A stretch of 63,099 nt of DNA from Kiritimatiellia bacterium. GTDB lineage: Bacteria > Verrucomicrobiota > Kiritimatiellia > RFP12 > UBA1067. The notes beneath the pieces are model-generated. The model did no database searches. It was not told the origin of the DNA and saw only the letters and a program-made list of their open reading frames with translations. Location of the stretch: contig JAGCVN010000106.1 of assembly GCA_017962315.1 (NCBI GenBank), forward strand, positions 1-63,099. The letters are read 5' to 3'. Made by a program: the position numbers and the translations under genes. Shown in pieces: positions 8,082 through 15,971 of the stretch (position 1 is its first letter; each line of letters opens with the position of its first letter).

Positions 8082-10364
8082 CTAAAACAAAAATCCCGTG
8101 ATCTCCGGCTCCAGCCGGACACCTTCCCGGTCCAGGGCGCGGCTTCGCATCATCCGCACCAGGGCAAGGATATCGGAGGCTGTCGTCCCCTTCCCCGCCG
8201 CGATGATATTCGCGTGGAACGACGTCACCTCAGCCCCGCCGATGCGCAGCCCTTTACACCCGGCCGCCTCCAGCACGCGTCCCGCATGACCGCCCGGCGG
8301 ATTGCGGAAAACCGACCCCTCCGTCCGCAACCCGGCCAGCGGAATCCGGCGCGCCCGGAACGCCTCGCGGCGCTGCCGCACCTCCTCCGGTTTCGCGCGC
8401 GACAGCCTCAAACCGCAGGAAACCGCGACGGGCCGCCCCCCTTCCACAGGGGCCAGAGCCCGGCAGGTGCGATAGCCGAAACCACACGCATCGGGAGAGA
8501 GTATAGCGGTTTCCCCGTCCGATTTCAAACACCGAATCCACGCAATAGATCCGCCGATCTCGCCGCCGTGCGCCCCGGCGTTCATCGCCAGCCACCCGCC
8601 AACCGTCCCCGGCACGCCGTCCAGAAACTCCAGACCGCCCCACCCTTCCCGTTCGCACCAGGCGAGCAGCGCGGGGCCGCGCATCCCGGCGGGCACGCAC
8701 ACCAACCCGTCGCGGACTTCCGGCGCACCGTCAGCGAGGCGGATCACGCAACCGTCGAAACCGAGGTCGCCCGCCCAGGTGTTCGCCCCCGCGCCCAGCA
8801 CGCGCCACGGAACCCGCGCCTTCCGGCAGACTTTCAACACCTCCGCCAGAACGGTCTCATCGGCGGAGTCGACAAAGAACCGGGCCTTCCCCCCGCAACC
8901 GAAAAACGTTTTGTCCGCAAGCGGGACACCCTTCCGCGTACCGGGAATCTCCACATCGTCCGGAATCCCCTTCCCGGCGTCGCGCCGGATCCGTTCCGCC
9001 ATCTCGATAATGTCCCCCGCCCCCGCGAGGAGGAGTATCCCGTTCTCCGGGAGATTCCGGCGCAAATAGTTCCATGCCTCTTCCATGTTTTGCGCGAGGA
9101 AGAGGCGCGGTACAACGTCCGCCCTGCGGAAATGCGCATAAAGGTCGGCGATGCGCCCCCCTTCCAACGGTGCTTCCGATGCCGCATAGACCGGTAGCAA
9201 AATCAGTTCGTCCGCACCTCGGAAAGCTTCGGGAAACTGGGTGCCGAGCGCTTTCGTCCGACTATACCGGTGCGGCTGGAAAACAACCGTCAACTTCGCG
9301 GGATCCCGTTGTTTCGCCATTGTGACCGCCGCACGGAGCTCCACGGGATGATGCGCGTAGTCCGCTATGATTTCCGTCGTGCCGATCCGGGCAACCGTCT
9401 CAAACCGACGTCCGGGCAGTTCCGAACAAGCCTCTTGTAGAAACGGAGCCGCCGATTCCACGGCGTATCCCGCCAAAACGGCGGCGGACAGCGCCCCCAG
9501 AGCGTTCAACACGTTGTGGACACCCCCGAAAGGAAGGCAGACGCGCCCGACCGTCCGTCCCTGCCACGCAATATCGAACGCGACCCCTTCGACGGAAACC
9601 GCAAGATTGATCCCGCGCAGTTCCGCCCCCTCCCCCATGCCGAAACGGAGCAGGCGGACACCTGCCTGGAGAGAGGAAACCGATTGCACGGAAAGTGCGC
9701 TGTCAGAACAGACGGCGACACCCTCGCGCGTCTGCCCGACGACCTTTCGGAAACAGGCAAGCAGGTCATCGGGCGTACGGAAAAAGTCGAGATGGTCGGG
9801 GTCGATCGCATTCACCACGGTAATCGCGGGATGATAAAGGGCCAACGTGCCATCGCTCTCATCCGCCTCCGCGACGAGAAGTTCGGAACCGGTATGCGCG
9901 ACGCCACCGAGGCTGTGCGTCGTCCCTCCGATGCACCAAGAGGGATTGGCTCCTAGCGCCTGAAGCAACCGGACCGCAAAACAGGAGGTCGTGGTCTTAC
10001 CGTGCGCGCCGCAAACGGCGACCCCTCGACGGGCGGAGAGGATCGAAGCCAAAACCTCCCCTCGCATGAACACCGGTATGCCCAAGTCCTCCGCCGCCTT
10101 GCGTTCGGGCGCGTCAGGATGGACGGCCGGTGTCGCGACAACCGCAGAGAGGGAAACGTCGAGATGCCCGGGGGAATGTCCCGTCGCGACGGGGATACCG
10201 CTAGCTTCCAGCCACGCCTTTAGCGTAGGATCCGGCTTCCCGTCGCAACCGTCCACATTCCAACCCGCATCATGCAGAAGCCGTGCGACCCCCGCCATAC
10301 CGACGCCGCACACCCCTGTGAAATGGGTTCTACCTCTATGTCCGTCAAGCCAACTGCTTTTCAT
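8082..10364 (-). CDS. murC-murB: MurC-MurB fusion: UDP-MurNAc--L-alanine ligase / UDP-MurNAc dehydrogenase
   Basis: Encodes 760 residues. The first 450 or so are MurC, which adds L-Ala to UDP-MurNAc: dinucleotide loop TGVCGVGMAG near 16-25 and ATP loop GAHGKTTT at 119-126. From about residue 462 the sequence becomes MurB, the FAD-dependent reductase that makes UDP-MurNAc: FAD motif VLGAGANTWAG, then GVPGTVGGWLAMNAGA, a catalytic-serine motif EGSVFRNPPGG and a terminal EPEITGF. Its length and loops suit type II MurB. The domains are in frame with no internal start preceded by a good binding site, so one polypeptide performs two consecutive steps, with the first reaction at the C-terminus. The ATG at 10364 follows a GGGGA site. 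Confidence 0.93.
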   Translation of the reverse strand: MKSSWLDGHRGRTHFTGVCGVGMAGVARLLHDAGWNVDGCDGKPDPTLKAWLEASGIPVATGHSPGHLDVSLSAVVATPAVHPDAPERKAAEDLGIPVFMRGEVLASILSARRGVAVCGAHGKTTTSCFAVRLLQALGANPSWCIGGTTHSLGGVAHTGSELLVAEADESDGTLALYHPAITVVNAIDPDHLDFFRTPDDLLACFRKVVGQTREGVAVCSDSALSVQSVSSLQAGVRLLRFGMGEGAELRGINLAVSVEGVAFDIAWQGRTVGRVCLPFGGVHNVLNALGALSAAVLAGYAVESAAPFLQEACSELPGRRFETVARIGTTEIIADYAHHPVELRAAVTMAKQRDPAKLTVVFQPHRYSRTKALGTQFPEAFRGADELILLPVYAASEAPLEGGRIADLYAHFRRADVVPRLFLAQNMEEAWNYLRRNLPENGILLLAGAGDIIEMAERIRRDAGKGIPDDVEIPGTRKGVPLADKTFFGCGGKARFFVDSADETVLAEVLKVCRKARVPWRVLGAGANTWAGDLGFDGCVIRLADGAPEVRDGLVCVPAGMRGPALLAWCEREGWGGLEFLDGVPGTVGGWLAMNAGAHGGEIGGSIAWIRCLKSDGETAILSPDACGFGYRTCRALAPVEGGRPVAVSCGLRLSRAKPEEVRQRREAFRARRIPLAGLRTEGSVFRNPPGGHAGRVLEAAGCKGLRIGGAEVTSFHANIIAAGKGTTASDILALVRMMRSRALDREGVRLEPEITGFLF

Positions 10365-10961
10365 GTCCCCAGTCTACCAGATACCATGGAAATTGAAAGT
10401 AAATTTTACGGCTCTTCGCCACCGGCTTTCGACATCCGAAAACCGGCGGACTTGCCATCCGAGAACGGATGGCGAAAACGCTACCCGTTGTCCCCATTAC
10501 ACCCTTCCGTAGATTCACGCGCCACGTCACGGCGAGTTCTCGCGGGACGATCTCCACGACGCACCCGCCGCACCCCGCGACACGCCAGAACAGCTCTTCT
10601 GCGTACTGGATGGCGTGCCGCATCTCGTGACGGCAGACGGGTATGACCGCGCGCAGGACGGCCCTGCGGCCACCTTCTGGTGCGGCGTCGAGCAGGACCG
10701 GCACGCCCTTGTCGAGGGTGATCGCCCCGCCAGACGCGAACCAGCCGGAGACGCCGCGACCAAGGTCCGCCACCGCCACGCAGACGTTCTTGAGTTCAAG
10801 GTAGAACCTGAACAAATCCGTCCCCGTGTCGAAGATGTCCGACGCGGCCAGACTTTCGCCACCCCCCGTCTCGCACCAGATCCGCCTGCCGCTGGCGAGG
10901 TTGGTGCATTCAACCTCAAAACCTCGTTTGAAAATCCCACTCGGCTAGATGACAAGGTCAA
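10345..10961 (-). pseudogene. Broken gene with an HExxH metalloprotease-like motif, head of the wall operon
   Basis: A frame open from 10944 to 10345 reads like real protein (FDTGTDLFRFYLELKNVCVAV near its start). It contains CRHEMRHAIQYAEELF, an HExxH zinc-peptidase-like motif. It has no normal start: the open stretch is preceded in frame by TAG at 10945-10947, and the best upstream signal, GGAGGG at 76-71 past 10900, serves a TTG at 10961 in another frame. The local repeat GAGGTTTTGAGGTT (around 10910-10924) is a plausible frameshift point. It overlaps the murC start by 20 bases. The last 50 residues look less protein-like. The function is unknown; the alternative is a gene starting at TTG 10815. 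Confidence 0.4.
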
Positions 10962-11080
10962 TACACATTACCCTCCATTTCTGTTTTCAAGAAACGGGCA
11001 AAGATGTCCCGTTTGTGACGTCTCCGGCCAAAGGTGTGCCAAATAGACCCGACTTTTTTACAAAAAAAGCCAAATTTCGA

Positions 11081-11098
11081 TTGGCACGGGGTGTGCAG
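11081..11098 (+). promoter_or_regulatory. Sigma-54-type promoter of the hsp20 operon
   Basis: TTGGCACGGGGTGTGCAG matches the -24/-12 pattern, with GG at 11083-11084 and GC at 11095-11096, exactly 12 bases apart. It lies 57 bases before the first hsp20 start. The flank just upstream (11050-11080) is AT-rich. No activator binding site could be identified. Confidence 0.65.
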
Positions 11099-11154
11099 TA
11101 AGGAAAAGCGTTCCGGTCGGGGTAAGGCCGGAGAGTAAAGAAAGGAAACAAAAC

Positions 11155-11547
11155 ATGAGTATGTTTCGAGTAATCGGTGATCCTTGGCGTGAATTGAACG
11201 AGATGATTTCGCAGTTGCCCGGTGACTTGGGCCACGCCTTTTTCGGCCGCGCGAACCAGTATCCCCGCGTGAACATTTGGGAGAATGAGACGGGGATGGT
11301 TCTTGAGGCGGAGATCGCGGGCGTCGATCCGGCGAAGCTGGACATCTCCGCCGAGGGTAACACGTTGACGATCCGCGGGGAGAAGACGAGCGGCGGTATG
11401 AAGCCGTATGAGTTCCAGCGCCAGTTCGCGCTGCCCTTTGAACTGTCGGAAGCCGACATCAAGGCGACCGTCAAAGACGGCCTGCTCACGCTTGCCATTC
11501 CGAGGAAGGCGGCGACGAAACGGAAGATCGCGATTGAAACCCTGTAA
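11155..11547 (+). CDS. Small heat-shock protein (Hsp20/alpha-crystallin), first copy
   Basis: Encodes 130 residues. It is an ATP-independent holdase that keeps unfolded proteins soluble. The N-terminal arm (1-38) is followed by an alpha-crystallin domain from PRVNIWENETGMVLEAEIAGVD to the conserved VKDGLLTLAIPRK near the C-terminus. A strong site (AAAGGAAAC) precedes the ATG. It is the first gene of a two-gene operon with its paralogue 31 bases downstream, under a sigma-54-type promoter. The C-terminal IxI tail is present only as KIAIETL. Confidence 0.93.
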   Translation: MSMFRVIGDPWRELNEMISQLPGDLGHAFFGRANQYPRVNIWENETGMVLEAEIAGVDPAKLDISAEGNTLTIRGEKTSGGMKPYEFQRQFALPFELSEADIKATVKDGLLTLAIPRKAATKRKIAIETL

Positions 11548-11578
11548 GGAATCTCTTAAAACGGAAAGGAACTTTGAC

Positions 11579-11980
11579 ATGAACACGGAAAAAGAAGAAC
11601 GGAATGACGAGACGACGGGCACCGCCACGGCGACGCCGACGGTGAAACACCCCCGAGCCGAAATCTCCCCGCTTTACACGGTCGAAGAATCGGCGGACGG
11701 CTACACGCTCACCCTTGAACTGCCGGGCGTAGACACGAAGGACATCAACCTGGAGATCGAGAACCGTACCCTCTCCGTGACGGCGGAGAACACGGTCGGT
11801 GCCTATGAAGGCTACGCGAAGGTCATCCGCGAAGCACCGGAAGTCCGTTACCGCGCCTCCTTCGACCTGCCGGAACAGGTGGACGGAGAAGCCGTCAAAG
11901 CGTCACGCAAGAACGGGCTGTTGATCCTGACCCTGCCGAAACGGGCGGCGGTCAAACCCCGCAAGATCGAAATCGGGTGA
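11579..11980 (+). CDS. Small heat-shock protein (Hsp20/alpha-crystallin), second copy
   Basis: Encodes 133 residues. The start at 11579 (MNTEKEERNDE) is chosen because GGAAAGGAA sits just upstream; the longer open frame would overlap the first copy. A charged, Thr-rich arm precedes the alpha-crystallin domain, which contains DGYTLTLELPGVDTKDINLEIE and KNGLLILTLPKRA. The two copies are diverged paralogues, suggesting hetero-oligomers or different clients rather than recent duplication. A terminator follows 18 bases after the stop. Confidence 0.92.
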   Translation: MNTEKEERNDETTGTATATPTVKHPRAEISPLYTVEESADGYTLTLELPGVDTKDINLEIENRTLSVTAENTVGAYEGYAKVIREAPEVRYRASFDLPEQVDGEAVKASRKNGLLILTLPKRAAVKPRKIEIG

Positions 11981-11997
11981 CGCCCACCCGATCCACC

Positions 11998-12031
11998 GGA
12001 AAGGCCGGACACGCATGTGTCCGGCCTTTCC
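11998..12031 (+). terminator. Strong hairpin closing the hsp20 operon
   Basis: A perfect 15-bp stem (11998-12012 with 12017-12031) with a GCAT loop lies 18 bases after the second hsp20 stop. A short pyrimidine run containing TTTT follows. The stem is symmetrical enough to work in both directions. Confidence 0.75.
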
Positions 12032-12224
12032 CATTTTCCGAATGCCCCCCTATCATACCGTCCTGCCCAAACACCGCGATCCCGTGCCTCATCCGCAACA
12101 CTCCGATTCGCATGGGCAGCGGGGCAGATCGGACGTACACTCACTGGACGATTGTCAACCCGGTACAACGGCGAGAAATTGCCTCGACACACTGGTGATA
12201 GGTTTCCGCCGCCGCGTACAACGC

Positions 12225-12254
12225 TTGACTTGAATGTGTGCGGCAGAGTATACT
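12225..12254 (+). promoter_or_regulatory. Vegetative promoter for the oxidoreductase-GH20 pair
   Basis: TTGACT (12225-12230) and TATACT (12249-12254) have an 18-base spacer. The predicted leader before the ATG at 12357 is about 95 bases. Nothing else was recognised in 12032-12224. Confidence 0.65.
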
Positions 12255-12356
12255 CCACCGCACGTCTGGTGGGAGAGCACACGCAATGACAACATGCCAT
12301 TGGCGGTACGCTTGTGGAACACGTCGTGAAAGAAAACCATCACGGAGGGAAAAGCC

Positions 12357-13769
12357 ATGCAGAGCAGAAAAGGGTTTCTGAAGGAATCAATGCTCGCCGA
12401 GGCGGGCTGCCTCGCGGAGACGGAAACTGTGGCGAAGAAGGCGTCGGCGGAGAAGTCCGCCGCGGTGGACAATCCGCTGGTCTACACCATGCGCCCGATG
12501 AAGGCGGAACTTTCGCGCGAGCTGACGGTCGCCATCGTCGGCGCGGGCGGGCGCGGTAACGCCTATCAGCACTATGGCAGGAAGTACCGAGGCACGATGA
12601 AAGTCGTCGCCGTGGTGGATACCAACCAATACCGTCTCGACAAGATGGCGAATGCCTGGAAGATCCCCGCCGAACGGCGTTTCCACGACTATCGCGAACT
12701 CCTCGCCGCGAGCGCGAACGGGAAACTTGCGGACATCCTCGTCGTCACGCTCCCCGACCATCTCCACTGCGACGCGACAATCAAGGGGATGGAACTTGGA
12801 TACGACGTCCTCGTGGAGAAGCCGATGGCGCAGTCCGCGAAGGAGTGCCTTGCCATGCTCGCGAAGCAGAAGGAGACCGGGCGCATCGTGGGCGTATGCC
12901 ACGTGCTCAGGTACGCGGCGTACTTCGAGGCGATCAAGTCGGCCGTTGACCGTGGGCTCATCGGCGAGATCATGTCGATCCAGCACTCGGAACTTGTCGA
13001 GAAGATTCACACGTCCAATTCGTATGTGCGCGGGAACTGGCGGAACTCCAAAATCGCCACACCGATGGTCATCTCGAAATGCTGCCACGACCTCGACCTC
13101 ATCAACTGGTTCATCGGGACGCGCTGCACACACGCGAGCGCGGAAGGGGAACTGCGGTACTTCTGCGCAAAGAATCGTCCCAATGGTGCGCCCGCGCGCT
13201 GCACGGACGGCTGTCCGTTCGAGAAGGACTGCATCTACTCGGCCCTCAAGATATACGTGAAGCGCCGCTCGTGGACGGATCCGCTCGACCTGCCGCCCAA
13301 GGCGACGGACGAGCAGGTGACGAAGATCCTCGCCGCCTCGCCCTACAGCCGCTGCGTGTTCGCGTGCGACAACGACCAGCCGGAGCAGTACGCCGCCGCG
13401 CTCCGTTTCGAGAACGGCGTCTCCGTGGCGTTCTCCTACGAGGGGCTTTCGCCCGTGGGACAGCGGCGGACGCGCATCATCGGAACGAAGGGCATGATCG
13501 AAGGCGACGGAATCGGTTTCCGCCTCACGGAGCTTGCAACGGGGAAGAGCAGGGACTGGAGCATGAAGATCCAGGACGTCCCCGGTTACGAGCAGCAGGG
13601 GCACGGCGGCGGCGACCTCCGCCTCATGCGCGACTTCCTGATGGCGGTTGACAAACGCGATCCATCCCTTCTCACGTCGTCCCTCGAGGCGAGCGTGGAG
13701 AGCCACCTGATCGGCTTCGCCTGCGAGGAAAGCCGCCTCACGGGGAAAAAGGTCAAGATCCACGGATAA
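12357..13769 (+). CDS. Gfo/Idh/MocA family oxidoreductase
   Basis: Encodes 470 residues. The N-terminal Rossmann fold begins about residue 56 with VAIVGAGGRG (NAD(P) loop at 62-67) and carries the family's EKP motif at 154-156, whose Lys contacts cofactor and substrate. The C-terminal sheet domain contains a Cys cluster (CTDGCPFEKDC near 282-292) typical of a subset of sugar-acting members. A 50-residue leader precedes the fold and is not an obvious signal peptide, so a cytoplasmic location is likely. GGAGGG lies just before the ATG. It is followed 32 bases later by GH20, suggesting it acts on a sugar released by that enzyme. The exact substrate is unknown. Confidence 0.88.
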   Translation: MQSRKGFLKESMLAEAGCLAETETVAKKASAEKSAAVDNPLVYTMRPMKAELSRELTVAIVGAGGRGNAYQHYGRKYRGTMKVVAVVDTNQYRLDKMANAWKIPAERRFHDYRELLAASANGKLADILVVTLPDHLHCDATIKGMELGYDVLVEKPMAQSAKECLAMLAKQKETGRIVGVCHVLRYAAYFEAIKSAVDRGLIGEIMSIQHSELVEKIHTSNSYVRGNWRNSKIATPMVISKCCHDLDLINWFIGTRCTHASAEGELRYFCAKNRPNGAPARCTDGCPFEKDCIYSALKIYVKRRSWTDPLDLPPKATDEQVTKILAASPYSRCVFACDNDQPEQYAAALRFENGVSVAFSYEGLSPVGQRRTRIIGTKGMIEGDGIGFRLTELATGKSRDWSMKIQDVPGYEQQGHGGGDLRLMRDFLMAVDKRDPSLLTSSLEASVESHLIGFACEESRLTGKKVKIHG

Positions 13770-13801
13770 GCTGACGGGATGTCCTGAGATCGGAGAAGAA
13801 C

Positions 13802-15394
13802 ATGACGTACAAAACACGAACGATCCGCAACATCGTATTCGTTACCGCAGGAGTAGTCTCCGGACTGCTCATTGCTGCGGAATGCCCCGTCGGCGAAGAA
13901 TCTGCGGTGCCCGCCACACCCAAGGCCGCGACGATCATCCCTGCGCCGCGTGAGATTCGCACGACGGGCGGCGGGTATTGGGAGAAGACACCGCCGAAAC
14001 TGGAGAAGGTGGCGGGCATTCCGCCGGAGGGGTACGAGCTGTCGATCACGACGAACGGCATCACGATCCGCCACTCCGACGACGCGGGCGCGTTCTATGC
14101 GAACATGACGCTCTTCCATTCGGGGCGCTGGGACGCGAAGGCGAAGTGCAAGGTCTATCCGTGTCTTGAAATCAGGGACTGGCCCCAGTTCAGGTGGCGC
14201 GGGGTGCATCTGGACGATTCGCGGCGCTTCTTCGGAAAGGACGCGATCCTGCAGCTCCTGAAGCAGATGTCGTGGTTCAAGTTCAACGTGTTCCACTGGC
14301 ATCTCACCGACGACCAGCTCTGGTCGCTGGAAATCCCAGGTTACCCCGAACTGCAGAAGTACGGCGCGGAATGGCATCTCAAAGGCCAGGCGAAGAGGTG
14401 GCGCGGCGAGAAGGTGGGGGCGCTGTGCTACACCGCGAACGACGTGAAGGAGATTCTCGCCTACGCCAAGGAACGCCACATCACCGTCGTGCCCGAAATC
14501 GAACTGCCCGGCCACTCGACGGCGGCGATTCTCGCGTACCCGGAACTCTACTGCTTTCCGAAGGAAATCTATTCGAAAAACCGCGACGTGTTCACGTTCA
14601 ACGACGGCAAATTGTACCTTGGCGTCTATTGTTTCGGCAATCCCGACACGTTCCGCTTCCTCGAAAAGGTACTTGACTACGTGTGCGAGCTGTTCCCGAG
14701 CGAGGTGATCCACATCGGCGGCGACGAGTGTTCGCGCCGCAACTGGAAGGCCTGTCCGAAGTGCCAGACGTTCATCAAGGAGAAGGGCTTGAAGGGCGTG
14801 GAGGACATCCAGCCGTGGGTGACGCGGTATTTCGTCGAATACCTTGCGAAGAAGGGACGGCGGACGATCGGATGGGACGAGATCTTCATGTCGTCGGACT
14901 GGACAAAATGGAATGACTTCCTCCGTACGAAAGGCGATTCCTTCTCTTCGCTTGTCCCGAAGACGACGATGGGCATGTGCTGGCGCACGTGGGGGCCTGG
15001 CGCGTTGGCCGCCAACAGGGGATACGAAATCGTGCGCTGTCCCGGACAATGCTGTTACTTCGACGCGCGGCAGGGGCTTGCGGAAGATCCGCATTTTTAC
15101 TTCGGGGGAACTGTCACGACGCTTGAAAAGGTCTATCGATTCGATCCATACGAGGGCGTGGAGCCTGCGGCACGGAAGAACGTGGTCGGCGGACAGTGCT
15201 GCAACTGGTCCACGCACACCTTCTGTCTTGACGGGCTGGAATGGAAAATGTGGCCACGCGGGTTCGCGCTCGCGGAGGTGCTGTGGACGTATCCCGACCC
15301 CGCCAAGCGCGACTTCAAGGAGTTTGAGGCGCGAGCGGCCAATTATCGTCGCCGACTCATCGGCGCACATGTCAACTGCGCCCCGCTGAAGTAG
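13802..15394 (+). CDS. Secreted GH20 beta-N-acetylhexosaminidase
   Basis: Encodes 530 residues. A signal peptide (about 1-26, hydrophobic VVSGLLIAAEC; the Cys may make it a lipoprotein) is followed by the small GH20b domain (about 40-125) and the catalytic barrel. The barrel opens with WRGVHLDDSRRFF, contains FNVFHWHLTDDQLWSLEI, and carries the catalytic Asp308-Glu309 pair in HIGGDE, which promotes substrate-assisted cleavage of terminal GlcNAc or GalNAc. A cysteine-rich loop (CSRRNWKACPKC) follows the catalytic pair. GGAGAAGAAC precedes the ATG. It shares a transcript with the upstream oxidoreductase. Confidence 0.94.
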   Translation: MTYKTRTIRNIVFVTAGVVSGLLIAAECPVGEESAVPATPKAATIIPAPREIRTTGGGYWEKTPPKLEKVAGIPPEGYELSITTNGITIRHSDDAGAFYANMTLFHSGRWDAKAKCKVYPCLEIRDWPQFRWRGVHLDDSRRFFGKDAILQLLKQMSWFKFNVFHWHLTDDQLWSLEIPGYPELQKYGAEWHLKGQAKRWRGEKVGALCYTANDVKEILAYAKERHITVVPEIELPGHSTAAILAYPELYCFPKEIYSKNRDVFTFNDGKLYLGVYCFGNPDTFRFLEKVLDYVCELFPSEVIHIGGDECSRRNWKACPKCQTFIKEKGLKGVEDIQPWVTRYFVEYLAKKGRRTIGWDEIFMSSDWTKWNDFLRTKGDSFSSLVPKTTMGMCWRTWGPGALAANRGYEIVRCPGQCCYFDARQGLAEDPHFYFGGTVTTLEKVYRFDPYEGVEPAARKNVVGGQCCNWSTHTFCLDGLEWKMWPRGFALAEVLWTYPDPAKRDFKEFEARAANYRRRLIGAHVNCAPLK

Positions 15395-15410
15395 CATAGT
15401 CCGCGATCTA

Positions 15411-15799
15411 AGGGACTTCGTGTATGAGTGTAGGTCTGGCTCAACCGGCAAAGGGTATTTTCGAGGTGTGAAACGTCGGTTTTTCAAGGAAAGCAACGGG
15501 CGGGAAACCTCGCGCGTTTTTTGAACCTAAAGCCGGGAGGGGCGGCGTGGATACGGAGGGGCGTGATTCGGGAAACGGGGACGTTGCCCCTCCAGAAAAC
15601 AGCGCCGACGGCAGCCTGTCCCCCTTTGCGTTTCTTACGCAAAAATACCCGTGCTTTGAAATCTGTTCTTTCCTGCGACTTCGCGTCCCTGCGTTTCAAT
15701 CAAACGAAAGACGGAAAAGGAGAATCCATGTTTCGGCGAAATACCCGAAAGTCGGCAGCCCCCCCCCCACACGTATGTCTGAAGAGCCCGATATAATAG
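15411..15799 (+). repeat. Dispersed intergenic repeat, copy 1
   Basis: This non-coding stretch shares its first 110 bases (from AGGGACTTCG, through CATTTTCGAGGTGTGAAAC-like sequence to a GCGCGTTTTTT run) with 34962 and 54506. Its second part (from about 15571) is shared with the end of the 34962 copy and includes the hairpin-forming GGGGACGTTGCCCC. It fills the gap between GH20 and the promoter of the giant surface protein. No protein-coding frame here is convincing. Confidence 0.75.
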
Positions 15800-15886
15800 T
15801 GCGGACTTATTGCATTTCCTGAATTTCGTTATCGCTCCGCACCACGCCCCTCCCCTCCTGCCGATCTCAAAAGTCTGATTTCGCAA

Positions 15887-15916
15887 TTGACAAAAACGCA
15901 GGGGGAGGGGTAAAAT
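15887..15916 (+). promoter_or_regulatory. Promoter of the giant surface protein
   Basis: TTGACA (15887-15892) and TAAAAT (15911-15916) have an 18-base, G-rich spacer. The predicted leader is about 50 bases and ends with the strong site AAGGAAAGGAAAC before the ATG at 15972. Confidence 0.7.
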
Positions 15917-15971
15917 AACTGTAATCGTCTTCAAGTAAAAAGGCATTGGATTTAAAGGAAAGGAAACAGGC

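Noticed and set aside
15521..15822. Overlapping short plus-strand frames in the gap after GH20
   Set aside because: They lie within repeat copy 1, and the corresponding frames are not conserved in copies 2 and 3.
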